From NCBI RefSeq assembly GCF_009832905.1, contig NZ_CP047135.1, positions 1,714,001 through 1,778,000 on the forward strand: DNA of 64,000 bases, read 5' to 3'. Position numbers and translations under genes: made by a program. The stretch comes from Stenotrophomonas sp. 364. Its GTDB lineage: Bacteria > Pseudomonadota > Gammaproteobacteria > Xanthomonadales > Xanthomonadaceae. Under the pieces are notes generated by a model. It had not been told where the DNA came from. It saw nothing but the letters and a program-made list of their open reading frames with translations, and searched no databases. Positions within the stretch are counted from its first letter, which is position 1; every line of letters begins with the position of its first letter. Below are positions 37,070-46,243 of the stretch, piece by piece.

Positions 37070-37990
37070 ATGGCCACCGCGACGCTGCTGCTGCCGGCCC
37101 GCAGCCGTTTTCCCGCCGCGCCCTTGCCCGATGACGTGGCAAAGGCGCTGGGGCGGGCCGAGCGCAGCAGTGTCCAGGCCGGCGAGCGTGCCCAGCTGCA
37201 GCGGCATTTCCAGCTGCAGCCGGCGCACTGGCCGGTGGCCGCGCTGACCCGCCAGCTGGACGTGGGCGATGCCGCCGATGCGATCTGGCTGCGTGCCGAC
37301 CCGGCCAACGTGGTCCCGGACATGCAGGGCGCGCGGATGATGGGCCACGGCGACACGCTGCGGCCCGATGCACACGACGCGGCGCAGCTGCTGCCCGCCC
37401 TGCAGCCGCTGTTTGCCGGGTTCGGCTTCACCCTCGATGCACCGGTGCCCTCGCGCTGGTACCTGCGCCTGCCGCCGGGCACCCACCTTCCCGAGTTCGA
37501 CACGCCCGACGATGTCCTCGGCGATGACCTGTTCGCCCACCTGCCCGAAGGCGACGCCGGGCGCCGTTGGCGCGCGCTGCTGACCGAGGCGCAGGTGGTG
37601 CTGCACACCCATGACTGGAACCAGCAGCGGGTCGCAGATGGCAAGCGGCCGATCAACTCCCTGTGGTTCTGGGGCGGCGGCGCGCTGCCGCAGGCGGTAC
37701 AGACCCCGCATGCCCAGGTACGCAGCCGTGAGTCGCTGCTGCAGGCGTTGGCCCGCGCGGCCGGCGTGCATGCCGATGGCGAACAGCAGGTGGACGCGCT
37801 GGTCGACCTGCGCCAGCTGCGTTCGCTGGAGCAGTTGGGCAACGATGCGATCCGCCCGCTGCTGTCGGCGTTGCAGCGTGGCGAACTGCGTCGGCTGGTG
37901 CTGGATTTCGAGGACGGCGTGCGCTTTGAGATCGACAAGGGCCAGCGCTGGCGCTTCTGGAAGAAGCCGGTCCAGCTTCACGACGCCTGA
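37070..37990 (+). CDS. COG4255-like conserved protein between greA and recJ
   Basis: A 306-residue soluble protein starting 4 nt after greA. It has no classic enzyme motif that I can see. The repeated conserved blocks are 'WLRADPANVVPDMQGARMMGHGD', 'WYLRLPPGTHLPEFDTPDDVLGDDL', 'QQRVADGKRPINSLWFWGGGALP' and 'LDFEDGVRFEID'. It is sometimes annotated as phosphoglycerate mutase-like (COG4255), without visible support for that reaction. Probably co-transcribed with carAB-greA. Function unknown. Confidence 0.7.
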   Translation: MATATLLLPARSRFPAAPLPDDVAKALGRAERSSVQAGERAQLQRHFQLQPAHWPVAALTRQLDVGDAADAIWLRADPANVVPDMQGARMMGHGDTLRPDAHDAAQLLPALQPLFAGFGFTLDAPVPSRWYLRLPPGTHLPEFDTPDDVLGDDLFAHLPEGDAGRRWRALLTEAQVVLHTHDWNQQRVADGKRPINSLWFWGGGALPQAVQTPHAQVRSRESLLQALARAAGVHADGEQQVDALVDLRQLRSLEQLGNDAIRPLLSALQRGELRRLVLDFEDGVRFEIDKGQRWRFWKKPVQLHDA

Positions 37991-37996
37991 GTGCAG

Positions 37997-38015
37997 CGCC
38001 GACCGAGGGTCGGCG
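37997..38015. terminator. Hairpin between convergent COG4255 and DUF1176 genes
   Basis: CGCCGACC-gag-GGTCGGCG, an 8-bp GC-rich stem. No T-run follows. The sequence is REP-like and may act as a two-way end structure. Confidence 0.45.
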
Positions 38016-38041
38016 TTCCTGCCTCTGGCCAGGGCCAGGGC

Positions 38042-39112
38042 TCAGCGCAATTCTGTCTCGAACGTGGCCAGGTGCCAGAAGCCGCCCGGCATGGCCCGGC
38101 ACAGCCCGGTCACGTATTCGCGGCTCACCACGAACTGCGTGCCATCCCACACCCAATAGCGCCCGAACCCGCAGCGGCCCAGGGTCCGCTCGTCCCTCTC
38201 TTCGTAGAGCACCGCGTCCGGAGGCCGCAGGAACACGTGCGCGGTGGTGACCAGCGCCGGCTCGAACGGCGGTTGCGCGCGGATCACCCAGCTCGGCCCG
38301 CTCGCGTAGTAGCCCGGCCCGAGGCAGGTCATGGACGCCAGCAGGTGCTCCGGGTCCAGCCGGTGCACGTCCAGTGATGTCGATTCCACCCGATCCTCCT
38401 GCCATGCGCACACCGTCTGCATGTCACGGCCGGCCAACAGCGCGTCCATCAGGTCCTTGCGTTCGGCAAGCGCCGCATCGTTCGGCCGTGTTTCCGCCAG
38501 CGGTGGCGGATTCTTCAGCACCGGCTTGGGCAAGGCCGGCGGTACGCTCGACTCTGGCCGGGTGCCGCGCTGGATCAGCGCGCCGGGGGTGTCGAGCCGG
38601 TCCTGCGCCGCGTCCATCTTCAGCAGCAGGGCCTTGGCGCCGCGGTTGGAAATGGGCCAGGCGCTGCCGGCCGCATCCACGATCGCGATGGGCGCATCGC
38701 GCCGCAGCGCCACCAGCAGCGCGTCTACCTGTGCTTGGCTGAGTGTGGCCGGTGCCTCGGGCTGCGTGGGAACCACCGCACCCAGCGCACGGCCGTCCAC
38801 GCGCAGCTGCAGCGCGCCGGTGGGCCTGGGCGCCGGCGTCTTCTCTCCGGCATCCCCGTATTGCGCGCCGTCCACGTAGCCCAACATCGCGGTGACGGGG
38901 GTATCCGGCCCGCCGGCACGTTCGAACAGCAGGCTGAAGGCCAGCGGTGCGTCGGCGCTGAATCCGGCGGCGCGGCAGGTCCGGGTGTTGTCACAGGCCA
39001 GCAGCCAATCGTGCTCGAAGAACGAGGTACCCAGTGAAGACGCCGTCGCGGCGGTGACCGGTGCCAGCGAGAGGGCCATGGCCAGGCGCCACGGCAATGC
39101 AGAGAAAGGCAT
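38042..39112 (-). CDS. DUF1176 exported protein (paralog 1)
   Basis: 356 residues, with a signal peptide cleaved near 'VTAATA-SSLG'. The hallmark 'WLLACDNTRTCRAAGF' (two Cys), 'LLLKMDAAQDRLDTPGALIQRGTRP', and a C-terminal part with several Cys ('CLGPGYY', 'GRCGFGRYWVWDGTQFV') define DUF1176, a periplasmic protein of unknown role. The paired Cys suggest disulfides. It is divergent from recJ across 135 bp and has a second copy on the other side of recJ. Confidence 0.85.
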   Translation of the reverse strand: MPFSALPWRLAMALSLAPVTAATASSLGTSFFEHDWLLACDNTRTCRAAGFSADAPLAFSLLFERAGGPDTPVTAMLGYVDGAQYGDAGEKTPAPRPTGALQLRVDGRALGAVVPTQPEAPATLSQAQVDALLVALRRDAPIAIVDAAGSAWPISNRGAKALLLKMDAAQDRLDTPGALIQRGTRPESSVPPALPKPVLKNPPPLAETRPNDAALAERKDLMDALLAGRDMQTVCAWQEDRVESTSLDVHRLDPEHLLASMTCLGPGYYASGPSWVIRAQPPFEPALVTTAHVFLRPPDAVLYEERDERTLGRCGFGRYWVWDGTQFVVSREYVTGLCRAMPGGFWHLATFETELR

Positions 39113-39247
39113 GAAACAACCGGGTGGAAGCGGGCAGGGAGTATCCAGCATCGGCGCATGCACGGGAACGCACGTGTCGACCGATGTACCCGCAGAGCAG
39201 CTACCGGAGCCAGCCGGTATCATGGCGGCACTCTCTGCAACCCGGCG

Positions 39248-41026
39248 ATGCCGATGTCTTCCACCGCCGCCGCTGCGCCGCTCTCCGCTTCCCCTGCCAC
39301 CACGCACACCGTCACCCTGCAGCGCCGCCACGCAGCGCCGGTGGCCGGTTGGCCCGACGACATGCTGCCGCTGCTGCAGCGTCTGTATGCCGCACGCGGT
39401 GTCACCGATGCGGCGCAGGCGCAGCCAAAGCTGGCGCAGCTGCACGCGCCGGAGCTGATGGGTAGCATGCAGGCCGCAGTAAACCTGCTGGCCGAGGCGA
39501 TTGCCAGCAACGCCCGCATCCTGGTGGTGGGTGATTTCGACTGCGACGGCGCCACGGCCTGCGCGGTGGGCGTGCGCGGGCTGCGCATGCTCGGTGCGCG
39601 CGACGTGGTGCACGCGGTGCCCAACCGCATCTTGCACGGCTACGGATTGTCGCCGTCGCTGGTGGCTGACCTGGCGCACCTGCAGCCGGGCCTGCTGGTC
39701 ACCGTCGACCACGGCATTGCCTGCCATGCCGGCGTGACGGCGGCCAAGGCGCTGGGCTGGAAAGTGCTGGTCACCGACCACCATCTGCCGGGCGAACGGC
39801 TGCCGCCGGCCGATGCGCTGGTGGACCCGAACATCAGCGGCGATGCCTTCCCCAGCAAGGCGCTGGCCGGCGTGGGCGTGATCTTCTACGTATTGATGGC
39901 GCTGCGTCGCCACCTGCGCGAACAGGGGGCGTTTGCCGCGACCCGCGAGCCGGACCTGCTGACCCTGCTGGACCTGGTCGCGGTGGGCACCGTGGCCGAC
40001 CTGGTGGCGCTCGACGCCAACAACCGGGCACTGGTTGCTGCCGGGCTGCGCCGCTTGCGTGCCGGTCAGGGCTGCGTGGGCCTGCAGGCCCTGATCGAGG
40101 CCAGCGGCCGTGATCCGGCACGGCTGAGCGCCACCGACATCGGATTCGCGCTGGGCCCACGTTTGAATGCCGCCGGGCGCCTGGAAGACATGGCGCTGGG
40201 CATCGAACTGCTGCTCACCGAAGACCGCGGCCAGGCCCGCGAGATCGCCCAGACCCTGGAACAGATCAACGCCGAGCGTCGCGCGGTGCAGCAGCTGATG
40301 ACCGACGACGCCGAACTGGCGGTGTCGCGCGCGATGCTCACGGCCGAGGGCGAACGCCCGATCGCTGCATGTCTGTTCGATGCCGAGTGGCATCCCGGCG
40401 TGGTCGGCCTGGTGGCATCGAAGATGAAGGACCGCCTGCACCGCCCGGTGATTGCGTTTGCCCCGTCCGAACCGGGCAGCGATTCACTGCGCGGCTCGGC
40501 ACGCTCGATCCCCGGCTTCCACATCCGTGACGCGCTGGCGCTGGTCAATGCCGCGCACCCGGGCCTGATCGACAAGTTCGGTGGCCACGCGATGGCGGCG
40601 GGGTTGAGCCTGCCGCATGCGCGCTTGGATGATTTCCACAAGGCATTCGTAGCCGTGGTCGAGTCGAGCATGGACCCGGCGTCGTTGCAGCAGCTGCTGC
40701 TGAGCGATGGCGAGCTGGCGGCGGGGGAACTCGATTTCCGCCATGCCGAAGCGCTGCGACTGGCCGGCCCGTGGGGGCAGGGCTTCCCCGAGCCGCTGTT
40801 TGACGGCCATTTCCAGGTGGCGCGCTGGCAGGTGCTGAAGGAAAAGCACCTGAAACTCAGCCTGCGCGTGCCCGGCCGTGCCGAACCGATCAATGCGATC
40901 CACTTCAGTGGCTGGAAAGGCACCGCCCCGGCCAACCACGTGCATATCGCCTACCGCCTGGTCAGCGATGACTATCGCGGAGGCGGCGCGATCCAGCTCA
41001 TCATCGAGCACTGCGCCGACGCGTGA
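39248..41026 (+). CDS. recJ: Single-stranded-DNA-specific exonuclease RecJ
   Basis: 592 residues, DHH-DHHA1 family 5'-3' exonuclease for recombination and mismatch repair. Motif I 'GDFDCDGATA', motif II Asp in 'RDVVHAVPNR', the DHG variant of motif III in 'VTVDHGIACH' and the DHH signature in 'VTDHHLPGE' are visible. DHHA1 is at the C-terminal third ('RGSARSIPGFHIRDAL', 'FGGHAMAAGL'). ATGs at 39248 and 39254 are both possible starts. Confidence 0.95.
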   Translation: MPMSSTAAAAPLSASPATTHTVTLQRRHAAPVAGWPDDMLPLLQRLYAARGVTDAAQAQPKLAQLHAPELMGSMQAAVNLLAEAIASNARILVVGDFDCDGATACAVGVRGLRMLGARDVVHAVPNRILHGYGLSPSLVADLAHLQPGLLVTVDHGIACHAGVTAAKALGWKVLVTDHHLPGERLPPADALVDPNISGDAFPSKALAGVGVIFYVLMALRRHLREQGAFAATREPDLLTLLDLVAVGTVADLVALDANNRALVAAGLRRLRAGQGCVGLQALIEASGRDPARLSATDIGFALGPRLNAAGRLEDMALGIELLLTEDRGQAREIAQTLEQINAERRAVQQLMTDDAELAVSRAMLTAEGERPIAACLFDAEWHPGVVGLVASKMKDRLHRPVIAFAPSEPGSDSLRGSARSIPGFHIRDALALVNAAHPGLIDKFGGHAMAAGLSLPHARLDDFHKAFVAVVESSMDPASLQQLLLSDGELAAGELDFRHAEALRLAGPWGQGFPEPLFDGHFQVARWQVLKEKHLKLSLRVPGRAEPINAIHFSGWKGTAPANHVHIAYRLVSDDYRGGGAIQLIIEHCADA

Positions 41027-41050
41027 GTGCTGCGCGCGGGCGCGCAGCAC
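41027..41050. terminator. Hairpin between convergent recJ and DUF1176 paralog 2
   Basis: A perfect 11-bp stem (41027-41037 with 41040-41050) with a 2-nt gap immediately follows the recJ stop. It lacks a T-run but could end both converging transcripts. Confidence 0.5.
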
Positions 41051-41062
41051 CGGTGCCGCTGT

Positions 41063-42121
41063 TTACTCCTGCACCTTGGTCACCAGCGTGGGCATTTCCC
41101 AGGCGCCGCCGGCCGAGACCAGCCGGCACAGCCCGGTGCTGGAGACTTCGGTCTTCACGAACTGGGTGCCGGTCCAGCCCCAGGTGGTGCTGTAGAAGCA
41201 GTCGCCCAGGCCGCGGCCCTTGTGCGATTCGCCGATGGTGCGCACGTCATCGCCCGCGCCCGAGGTGGTCACCAGCCGCGGCTGGTAAGGGGCGCGGTCG
41301 TTGACCACCCAGTAGCCGTCACCGGTGTTGTAGGCCGCGCGCCAGCAGGCCTGCGAGACCAGCAGCTTGTCCGCGCTCAGCCGCTGCACGGTGATCTCCT
41401 GCGGGCCTTCATTGGAGATCATGCTGTCGCCCGGGTGCAGGGCCTCGCAGTCGTCGGCCGAGGTCGATGCGGCCAGCGCAGCGCGCAGTGCCTTCGATTC
41501 GCCCAGTGCTTCATCGGCGGGGCGGGTCGGCACCACCTTGGCCAGCTTCACCACCGGCATCGGCACGGCCGGCAGCACCGTGCTTTCCGCCTTGGTGCCC
41601 TTGCGGACCAGCGCGCCCGGCGTGCCCAGCCGGCCCTGGAATTCGTCCATCTTCAACAGCACCGCCGAGGCGCCGCGATCGGACACCGTCCAGCGCTTGC
41701 CGTCGTTGCCGGTCAGCACGATCCGGCTGGTGCCGGTCAGGGTGGACAGCAAGGTCTTCACCTGCGCCGGCGAAAGCACGGCGGTGCCGTCCGCGGCCTT
41801 GTACGCCAGCGCGCCCAGCTTCGTGTCGTTGATCTGCAGTGACAACTGCCTGGGCAGTTTGGTTTCGTCGTACTGGCCGAGCATGACCTCGGCCTTGACC
41901 GGCTGGTCGGGCCCGGCCAGCCGGGTCAGCAGGATCGACACCGGCGCATTGCCGCCGTCTTCGTCGTTCTGGTAGCCGGCCGCGCGGCAGGTGCGGGTGT
42001 TGTCGCAGGCCAGCGTCCAGTCGTTGTGGGTGAAGCTCAGGCCGCTGACGGCGGCGGGCGCGGCGTGGGCCGGCAGCCACGGGGCCAGCATCAGCAGGGG
42101 GAGCAGGGCGGACAGGCGCAT
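41063..42121 (-). CDS. DUF1176 exported protein (paralog 2)
   Basis: 352 residues. Signal peptide MRLSALLPLLMLAPWLPAHA, then 'WTLACDNTRTCRAAGY', 'VLLKMDEFQGRLGTPGALVRKGT' and 'GDCFYSTTWGWTGTQFV', the same hallmarks as the paralog at 38042-39112. The start at 42121 is chosen because AAGG lies 9 nt upstream; an ATG at 42130 would overlap that site. Unknown periplasmic role. The two copies bracket recJ and point toward it from both sides in opposite relation. Confidence 0.85.
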   Translation of the reverse strand: MRLSALLPLLMLAPWLPAHAAPAAVSGLSFTHNDWTLACDNTRTCRAAGYQNDEDGGNAPVSILLTRLAGPDQPVKAEVMLGQYDETKLPRQLSLQINDTKLGALAYKAADGTAVLSPAQVKTLLSTLTGTSRIVLTGNDGKRWTVSDRGASAVLLKMDEFQGRLGTPGALVRKGTKAESTVLPAVPMPVVKLAKVVPTRPADEALGESKALRAALAASTSADDCEALHPGDSMISNEGPQEITVQRLSADKLLVSQACWRAAYNTGDGYWVVNDRAPYQPRLVTTSGAGDDVRTIGESHKGRGLGDCFYSTTWGWTGTQFVKTEVSSTGLCRLVSAGGAWEMPTLVTKVQE

Positions 42122-42259
42122 GCGGGACATCCTTGTAATGACGCAATGGGGGAGCGGCATCTTGGCCCACTGCGGCGGACACGCCAAGCCTTGCATCGGC
42201 TCAACCCCGTTTGCCGGCATGATCCGTTCAACCTGCTGTCATCGGATAAGGAGCGTCAC

Positions 42260-45181
42260 ATGCAACGCACACTTCGTGGGATCGGCATGCTGGGCATGCT
42301 GCTGCTGGGCACGCAGGCAGCTCTGGCACCGGCGCGCACGGTGCCGCGTCCACCACCGGTGACGCCGGTGCTGCAGGTGGCCGGGGCCGAGGTGCCCGTG
42401 CAGCTGCGCCAGGTGCGCCTGGACAGCCGCGTGGTGGCCGGCCTGGGAGAGACCCGCATCGAGATGACCTTCTTCAACCCCAACCGCCGTGTGCTGGAAG
42501 GCCAGCTTGAGTTTCCGCTGGTCGACGGCCAGCAGGTGGCCGGGTTCGCGCTGGACATCGACGGCGTGCTGCGCGACGCAGTGCCGGTGCCCAAGGCAAA
42601 GGGCCGCCAGGTGTTCGAGGCCATCGAGCGGCGCCGGGTCGACCCGGGCCTGCTGGAGCAGACCGCGGGTAACCAGTTCCGCCTGCGCGTATACCCGCTC
42701 CCGGCCCAGGGCAGCCGCCGGATCGTGCTCACCTTCCGTGACACCCTGCCCGTGGATGCAAAGGGGTTGCGCTGGGCGGTGCCGCTGCAGTTCGCCCGGG
42801 GCGCCGAGGAGGTGGTGTTGCGCATGGAAGCGCGGGGCACGGGTGCACCGACAGCCATCCAGCCCTCGCCCTGGAAATTCGGTGCCGAACAGGGCGCCTA
42901 TGTTGCGCAGTGGCAGGGGCGCGGTGATGCATTGCCGGCACAGGTGCTGTGGCGGCTGCCGCAGGTGCGGCAGCCCGACGTGGTCACCGGCCTGCACGAG
43001 GGGCAGCGCTATCTGCTGGCGCAGGTGCCGGTGCCGGCGCAGGCCACGCCGCGGGTGCTGCCCGGGCGCATCGGGCTGGTGTGGGACGCGTCCGGTTCGG
43101 CGCGCCAGCGGGACCGGGCCGCGGAGTTCGCGGTGCTGGACCGTTACTTCGGTGCGCTGGGCACGGGCGAGGTGGAGCTGACCGTACTGCGCGATCGCGC
43201 CGAAGCGGCGCGCCGCTTCCGTATCCAGCGCGGCGACTGGAGCGCGCTGCGGACCTACCTGACCGGCCTGCCGCTGGACGGTGCCAGCGCGCTGGGCGCG
43301 TGGACCCCGCGCGCCGACATCGGCGAGTACCTGCTGGTCAGCGACGGCCTATCCAACTACGGCACCCCGGCGCCGCCGACATTGGCCGTGGGGCAGCGCC
43401 TGTACGCGCTGAGCAGCGCCGGCGCGCGCACCGACGGTGGACGCCTGCGGGCGTGGACGGGGGCCCACCATGGCCAGGCGTTGGTGTTGTCCGGTGTGGC
43501 CGAGGTCGAGGCGGTGCTGCCCCTGCTGCTGCAGCAACCGGCGCAGATAGTTGCACTGCGCGGCACCGGCGTGGACCGACTGGTGGCCGATGCGAGCGCG
43601 GCCAGCCGGGGCTGGGTGCGGGTATCCGGCCGGGTGCAGCGCGACAATGGCGTGGTGGAGGTGCAGGTGCGCCTGGCCGATGGCCGCGACCACACCCAGC
43701 GGATCACGCTGGCCGGTGCCCGCGCACTGGGTGGTGGGCTGGTCGCGCAGGCCTGGGCCGGCGCCACGTTGGCCGGCTACGCCGCCGACCCGGTGGGCAA
43801 TGCCGCGCGGATCGGCGCGCTGTCGCAGCAGTTCGGGATGGTCGGTGCCGACACCTCACTGCTGGTGCTGGAGACCCTGGACGACTACCTGCGCTATGGC
43901 ATCCGCGCCCCGGCGCCGCTGCGCGCCGACTACGACCGCCTGCATGCCGTGCGCATCGGCGACGAAACGCAGGCGCGTGCACAGCGCCTGGACCAGATCG
44001 CGCTGCAGTTCGCCGAACGCGAGCGCTGGTGGAACACGCGCTGGCCCAAGGGCGCGCCCGCGACCCAACCGGTGCTGGCCAAGGCCGCCCCCATGGCGGT
44101 TGCCGCTGCGGATGCCCAGGTCTACATGGAGGCGCGCGTGAGTGACGTGGTCACCCCGCCTTCGCCGCCCGCACCGCCGGCGCCATCGCCACAGATGGCC
44201 CCGGCCGCCGCACCGCGGGGCAATCTGGAGAGAATGGCTGTCACCGGCAGCAAGCGCAGCCGCAGCAGCAACAGCGGCGCCATCGCCGTCACGCTGGCTG
44301 CCTGGGAACCGGATTCGGCCTATGCCCGCCGCCTGCGCGGTGCTGCGCCGGCGCAGCTGTACGCGCTGTACCTGGCCGAACGCGAGCAGCACAGCGACAG
44401 CAGTGCGTTCTATCTGGACGTGGCCGACCTGCTGTTGGCCGCCGGCCAGCGCGAACTGGGCCTGCGCGTGTTGTCCAACCTGGCCGAGATGCAGCTGGAA
44501 AACCGCCACGTGCTGCGCGTGCTCGGCTACCGCCTGATGCAGGCCAATGCGCCGGACCTGGCGGTGCCGGTGTTCCGCCAGGTGCTGCGGCTGGGCGAGG
44601 AAGAGCCGCAGAGCTTCCGCGACCTGGGTCTGGCGCTGGAGGCCAGCGGCCAGTACCAGCCCGCGCTGGACGCGCTCAACGAGGTAGTGGTGCGTCCCTG
44701 GGACAGTCGTTTCGATGGCATCTCGCTGATCGCCCTGGACGAACTCAACACCCTGGCCGCACGCGAACGCGTGGATGCCCGCGCCGTCGATCCGCGGCTG
44801 CGCCGGGCGCTGCCGCTGGACCTGCGCGTGGTGCTCAGCTGGGACAGCGACAACAGCGACATGGACTTGTGGGTGACCGACCCCAACGGCGAGCGCGCCT
44901 ACTACGGCAACCGGCTCACCTATCAGGGCGGGCAGATGTCGCAGGACTTCACCGGCGGCTACGGGCCCGAGCAGTTCTCGCTGCGCGATGCCAAGCCCGG
45001 CAAGTACAAGGTGGAGGCGAACTTCTTCGGCAGCCGCGAGCAGCTGGTCACCGGCGCCACCACCCTGAGCCTGCGCCTGAGCACGCACTGGGGCACCGGC
45101 AAGCAGCGCGACCAGCAGGTCACGATGCGCCTGAAGGACAACGCCGAGACGGTGCTGGTGGGCGAGTTCGAGGTGCGCTAG
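42260..45181 (+). CDS. VIT and von Willebrand factor A domain exported protein
   Basis: A 973-residue protein with a signal peptide (cut near 'GTQAALA'), an N-terminal VIT domain ('VVAGLGETRIEMTFFNPNRRVLEGQLEFPL'), a VWA-like domain with DASGS (MIDAS DxSxS) near residue 280 and 'LLVSDGLSNYG', a Pro/Ala-rich linker (~630-660), a helical TPR-like part ('LGLRVLSNLAEMQLENRHVLRVLGYRLMQ') and a C-terminal DUF2135-like beta domain ('DSDNSDMDLWVTDPNGERAYYGNRLTYQGG'). Possibly a cell-surface or envelope adhesion/assembly protein. AGGAG ribosome site present. Role unknown. Confidence 0.82.
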   Translation: MQRTLRGIGMLGMLLLGTQAALAPARTVPRPPPVTPVLQVAGAEVPVQLRQVRLDSRVVAGLGETRIEMTFFNPNRRVLEGQLEFPLVDGQQVAGFALDIDGVLRDAVPVPKAKGRQVFEAIERRRVDPGLLEQTAGNQFRLRVYPLPAQGSRRIVLTFRDTLPVDAKGLRWAVPLQFARGAEEVVLRMEARGTGAPTAIQPSPWKFGAEQGAYVAQWQGRGDALPAQVLWRLPQVRQPDVVTGLHEGQRYLLAQVPVPAQATPRVLPGRIGLVWDASGSARQRDRAAEFAVLDRYFGALGTGEVELTVLRDRAEAARRFRIQRGDWSALRTYLTGLPLDGASALGAWTPRADIGEYLLVSDGLSNYGTPAPPTLAVGQRLYALSSAGARTDGGRLRAWTGAHHGQALVLSGVAEVEAVLPLLLQQPAQIVALRGTGVDRLVADASAASRGWVRVSGRVQRDNGVVEVQVRLADGRDHTQRITLAGARALGGGLVAQAWAGATLAGYAADPVGNAARIGALSQQFGMVGADTSLLVLETLDDYLRYGIRAPAPLRADYDRLHAVRIGDETQARAQRLDQIALQFAERERWWNTRWPKGAPATQPVLAKAAPMAVAAADAQVYMEARVSDVVTPPSPPAPPAPSPQMAPAAAPRGNLERMAVTGSKRSRSSNSGAIAVTLAAWEPDSAYARRLRGAAPAQLYALYLAEREQHSDSSAFYLDVADLLLAAGQRELGLRVLSNLAEMQLENRHVLRVLGYRLMQANAPDLAVPVFRQVLRLGEEEPQSFRDLGLALEASGQYQPALDALNEVVVRPWDSRFDGISLIALDELNTLAARERVDARAVDPRLRRALPLDLRVVLSWDSDNSDMDLWVTDPNGERAYYGNRLTYQGGQMSQDFTGGYGPEQFSLRDAKPGKYKVEANFFGSREQLVTGATTLSLRLSTHWGTGKQRDQQVTMRLKDNAETVLVGEFEVR

Positions 45182-45211
45182 CACGCCATTGCGGTTGGAC
45201 AGGGAGCAGGG

Positions 45212-45238
45212 CAGGGCGACGCAGGTGACGTCGCCCTG
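45212..45238 (+). terminator. Hairpin after the VIT/VWA gene
   Basis: CAGGGCGACG and CGTCGCCCTG form a perfect 10-bp stem with a 7-nt loop, 30 nt after the stop codon. No long T-run, so its strength as a terminator is uncertain. Confidence 0.5.
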
Positions 45239-45258
45239 TCTGTACTGGGGCGGGCGGC

Positions 45259-45264
45259 TACAAT
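45259..45264 (+). promoter_or_regulatory. Possible -10 element before the LytTR gene
   Basis: TACAAT lies 34 nt upstream of the ATG at 45298. No convincing -35 is visible. It disfavours the earlier GTG at 45268 as start. Confidence 0.35.
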
Positions 45265-45297
45265 CCAGTGTCTGCCCCTTTTTTCCGGCCTTTCTGC

Positions 45298-46185
45298 ATG
45301 GACCCTGTCATGGCCCCCGCCACGCCGGTGCGCTGGCGCCCCGCTACCCGTTTGCTGGTCTGGTCGGCGATCCTGCTCACGACTGCGGTCGCCAACGCCT
45401 TCGTCGAGGTGATGGATGCCCAGCGCCGCGGCGATGGCCTGGCCCTGTGGGAACCGATGATCTGGGAGCTCAGCAGTGTCGTCATGATCCTGCTGACCCT
45501 GCCGTTGCTGTGGTGGGGCTGCCAGCGCTGGCCGCTGCACGCCGATACCTGGAAGCGGCGGCTGCCGGCGTACCTGCTGGCCAGCGTGGTGTGGTCGTTG
45601 GTGCATGTGGTGGGGATGATGGCCTTCCGTCACCTGTCCTATGCGGCGCTGGGCCAGCACTACGAAGACGGCTCACCCTGGCCGACGCGGCTGGTGTACG
45701 AATACCTCAAGGACGTACGCGCGTTCTTCAGCTTCGTGGCGATCGAACACTTCTTCAGCTGGTTCGGCCGGCGACGGCAGGGCGAGGCGCATCTGCTGGC
45801 GGCGCCCGATGACGCGCCCACGGTGGAGCCCGCCGATGTGGCACGTCCCGAACGCTTCCTGGTGCGCAAGCTGGGCCGGGATTTCCTGGTGGCCACCGCC
45901 GATATCGAATACGCCCAGGCCGCCGGCAACTACGTCAACCTGCGCGTGCGCGGGCATGACTATCCGTTGCGCAGCACCATGGCGGCGCTGGAGGAGCGGC
46001 TGGATCCGGCGATCTTCGTGCGTGCCCACCGCAGTTGGGTGGTGAACGTGCGCCGGCTGGTCTCGATCGAGCCCCTGGACGGCGGTGAGGCGCTGCTGCA
46101 CATGGACGATGGCGGGCGGGTGCCGTGCAGCCGCCGGCAGCTGCCGTCGTTCCGCCAGGCACTGGCGGCGCAGGCCACCGGCTGA
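45298..46185 (+). CDS. Membrane-anchored LytTR-family DNA-binding regulator
   Basis: About 295 residues. Three or four hydrophobic segments occupy the N-terminal half (~17-35, ~60-80, ~92-115, possibly ~150), followed by a cytoplasmic linker and a LytTR DNA-binding domain at ~190-290 ('FLVRKLGRDFLVATADIEYAQAAGNYVNLRVRG', 'LEERLDPAIFVRAHRSWVVNVRRL'). Such one-component regulators occur in Xanthomonadaceae. The input is unknown. The start at 45298 (MDPVMAP) is preferred because a TACAAT -10 lies at 45259; 45310 is also possible. Confidence 0.8.
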   Translation: MDPVMAPATPVRWRPATRLLVWSAILLTTAVANAFVEVMDAQRRGDGLALWEPMIWELSSVVMILLTLPLLWWGCQRWPLHADTWKRRLPAYLLASVVWSLVHVVGMMAFRHLSYAALGQHYEDGSPWPTRLVYEYLKDVRAFFSFVAIEHFFSWFGRRRQGEAHLLAAPDDAPTVEPADVARPERFLVRKLGRDFLVATADIEYAQAAGNYVNLRVRGHDYPLRSTMAALEERLDPAIFVRAHRSWVVNVRRLVSIEPLDGGEALLHMDDGGRVPCSRRQLPSFRQALAAQATG

Positions 46186-46243
46186 CGGCAGCGGGCCGCC
46201 AGCCGGCGTGGCACCCCGGATGCCCGGGATGCCGTCAGGCAGC

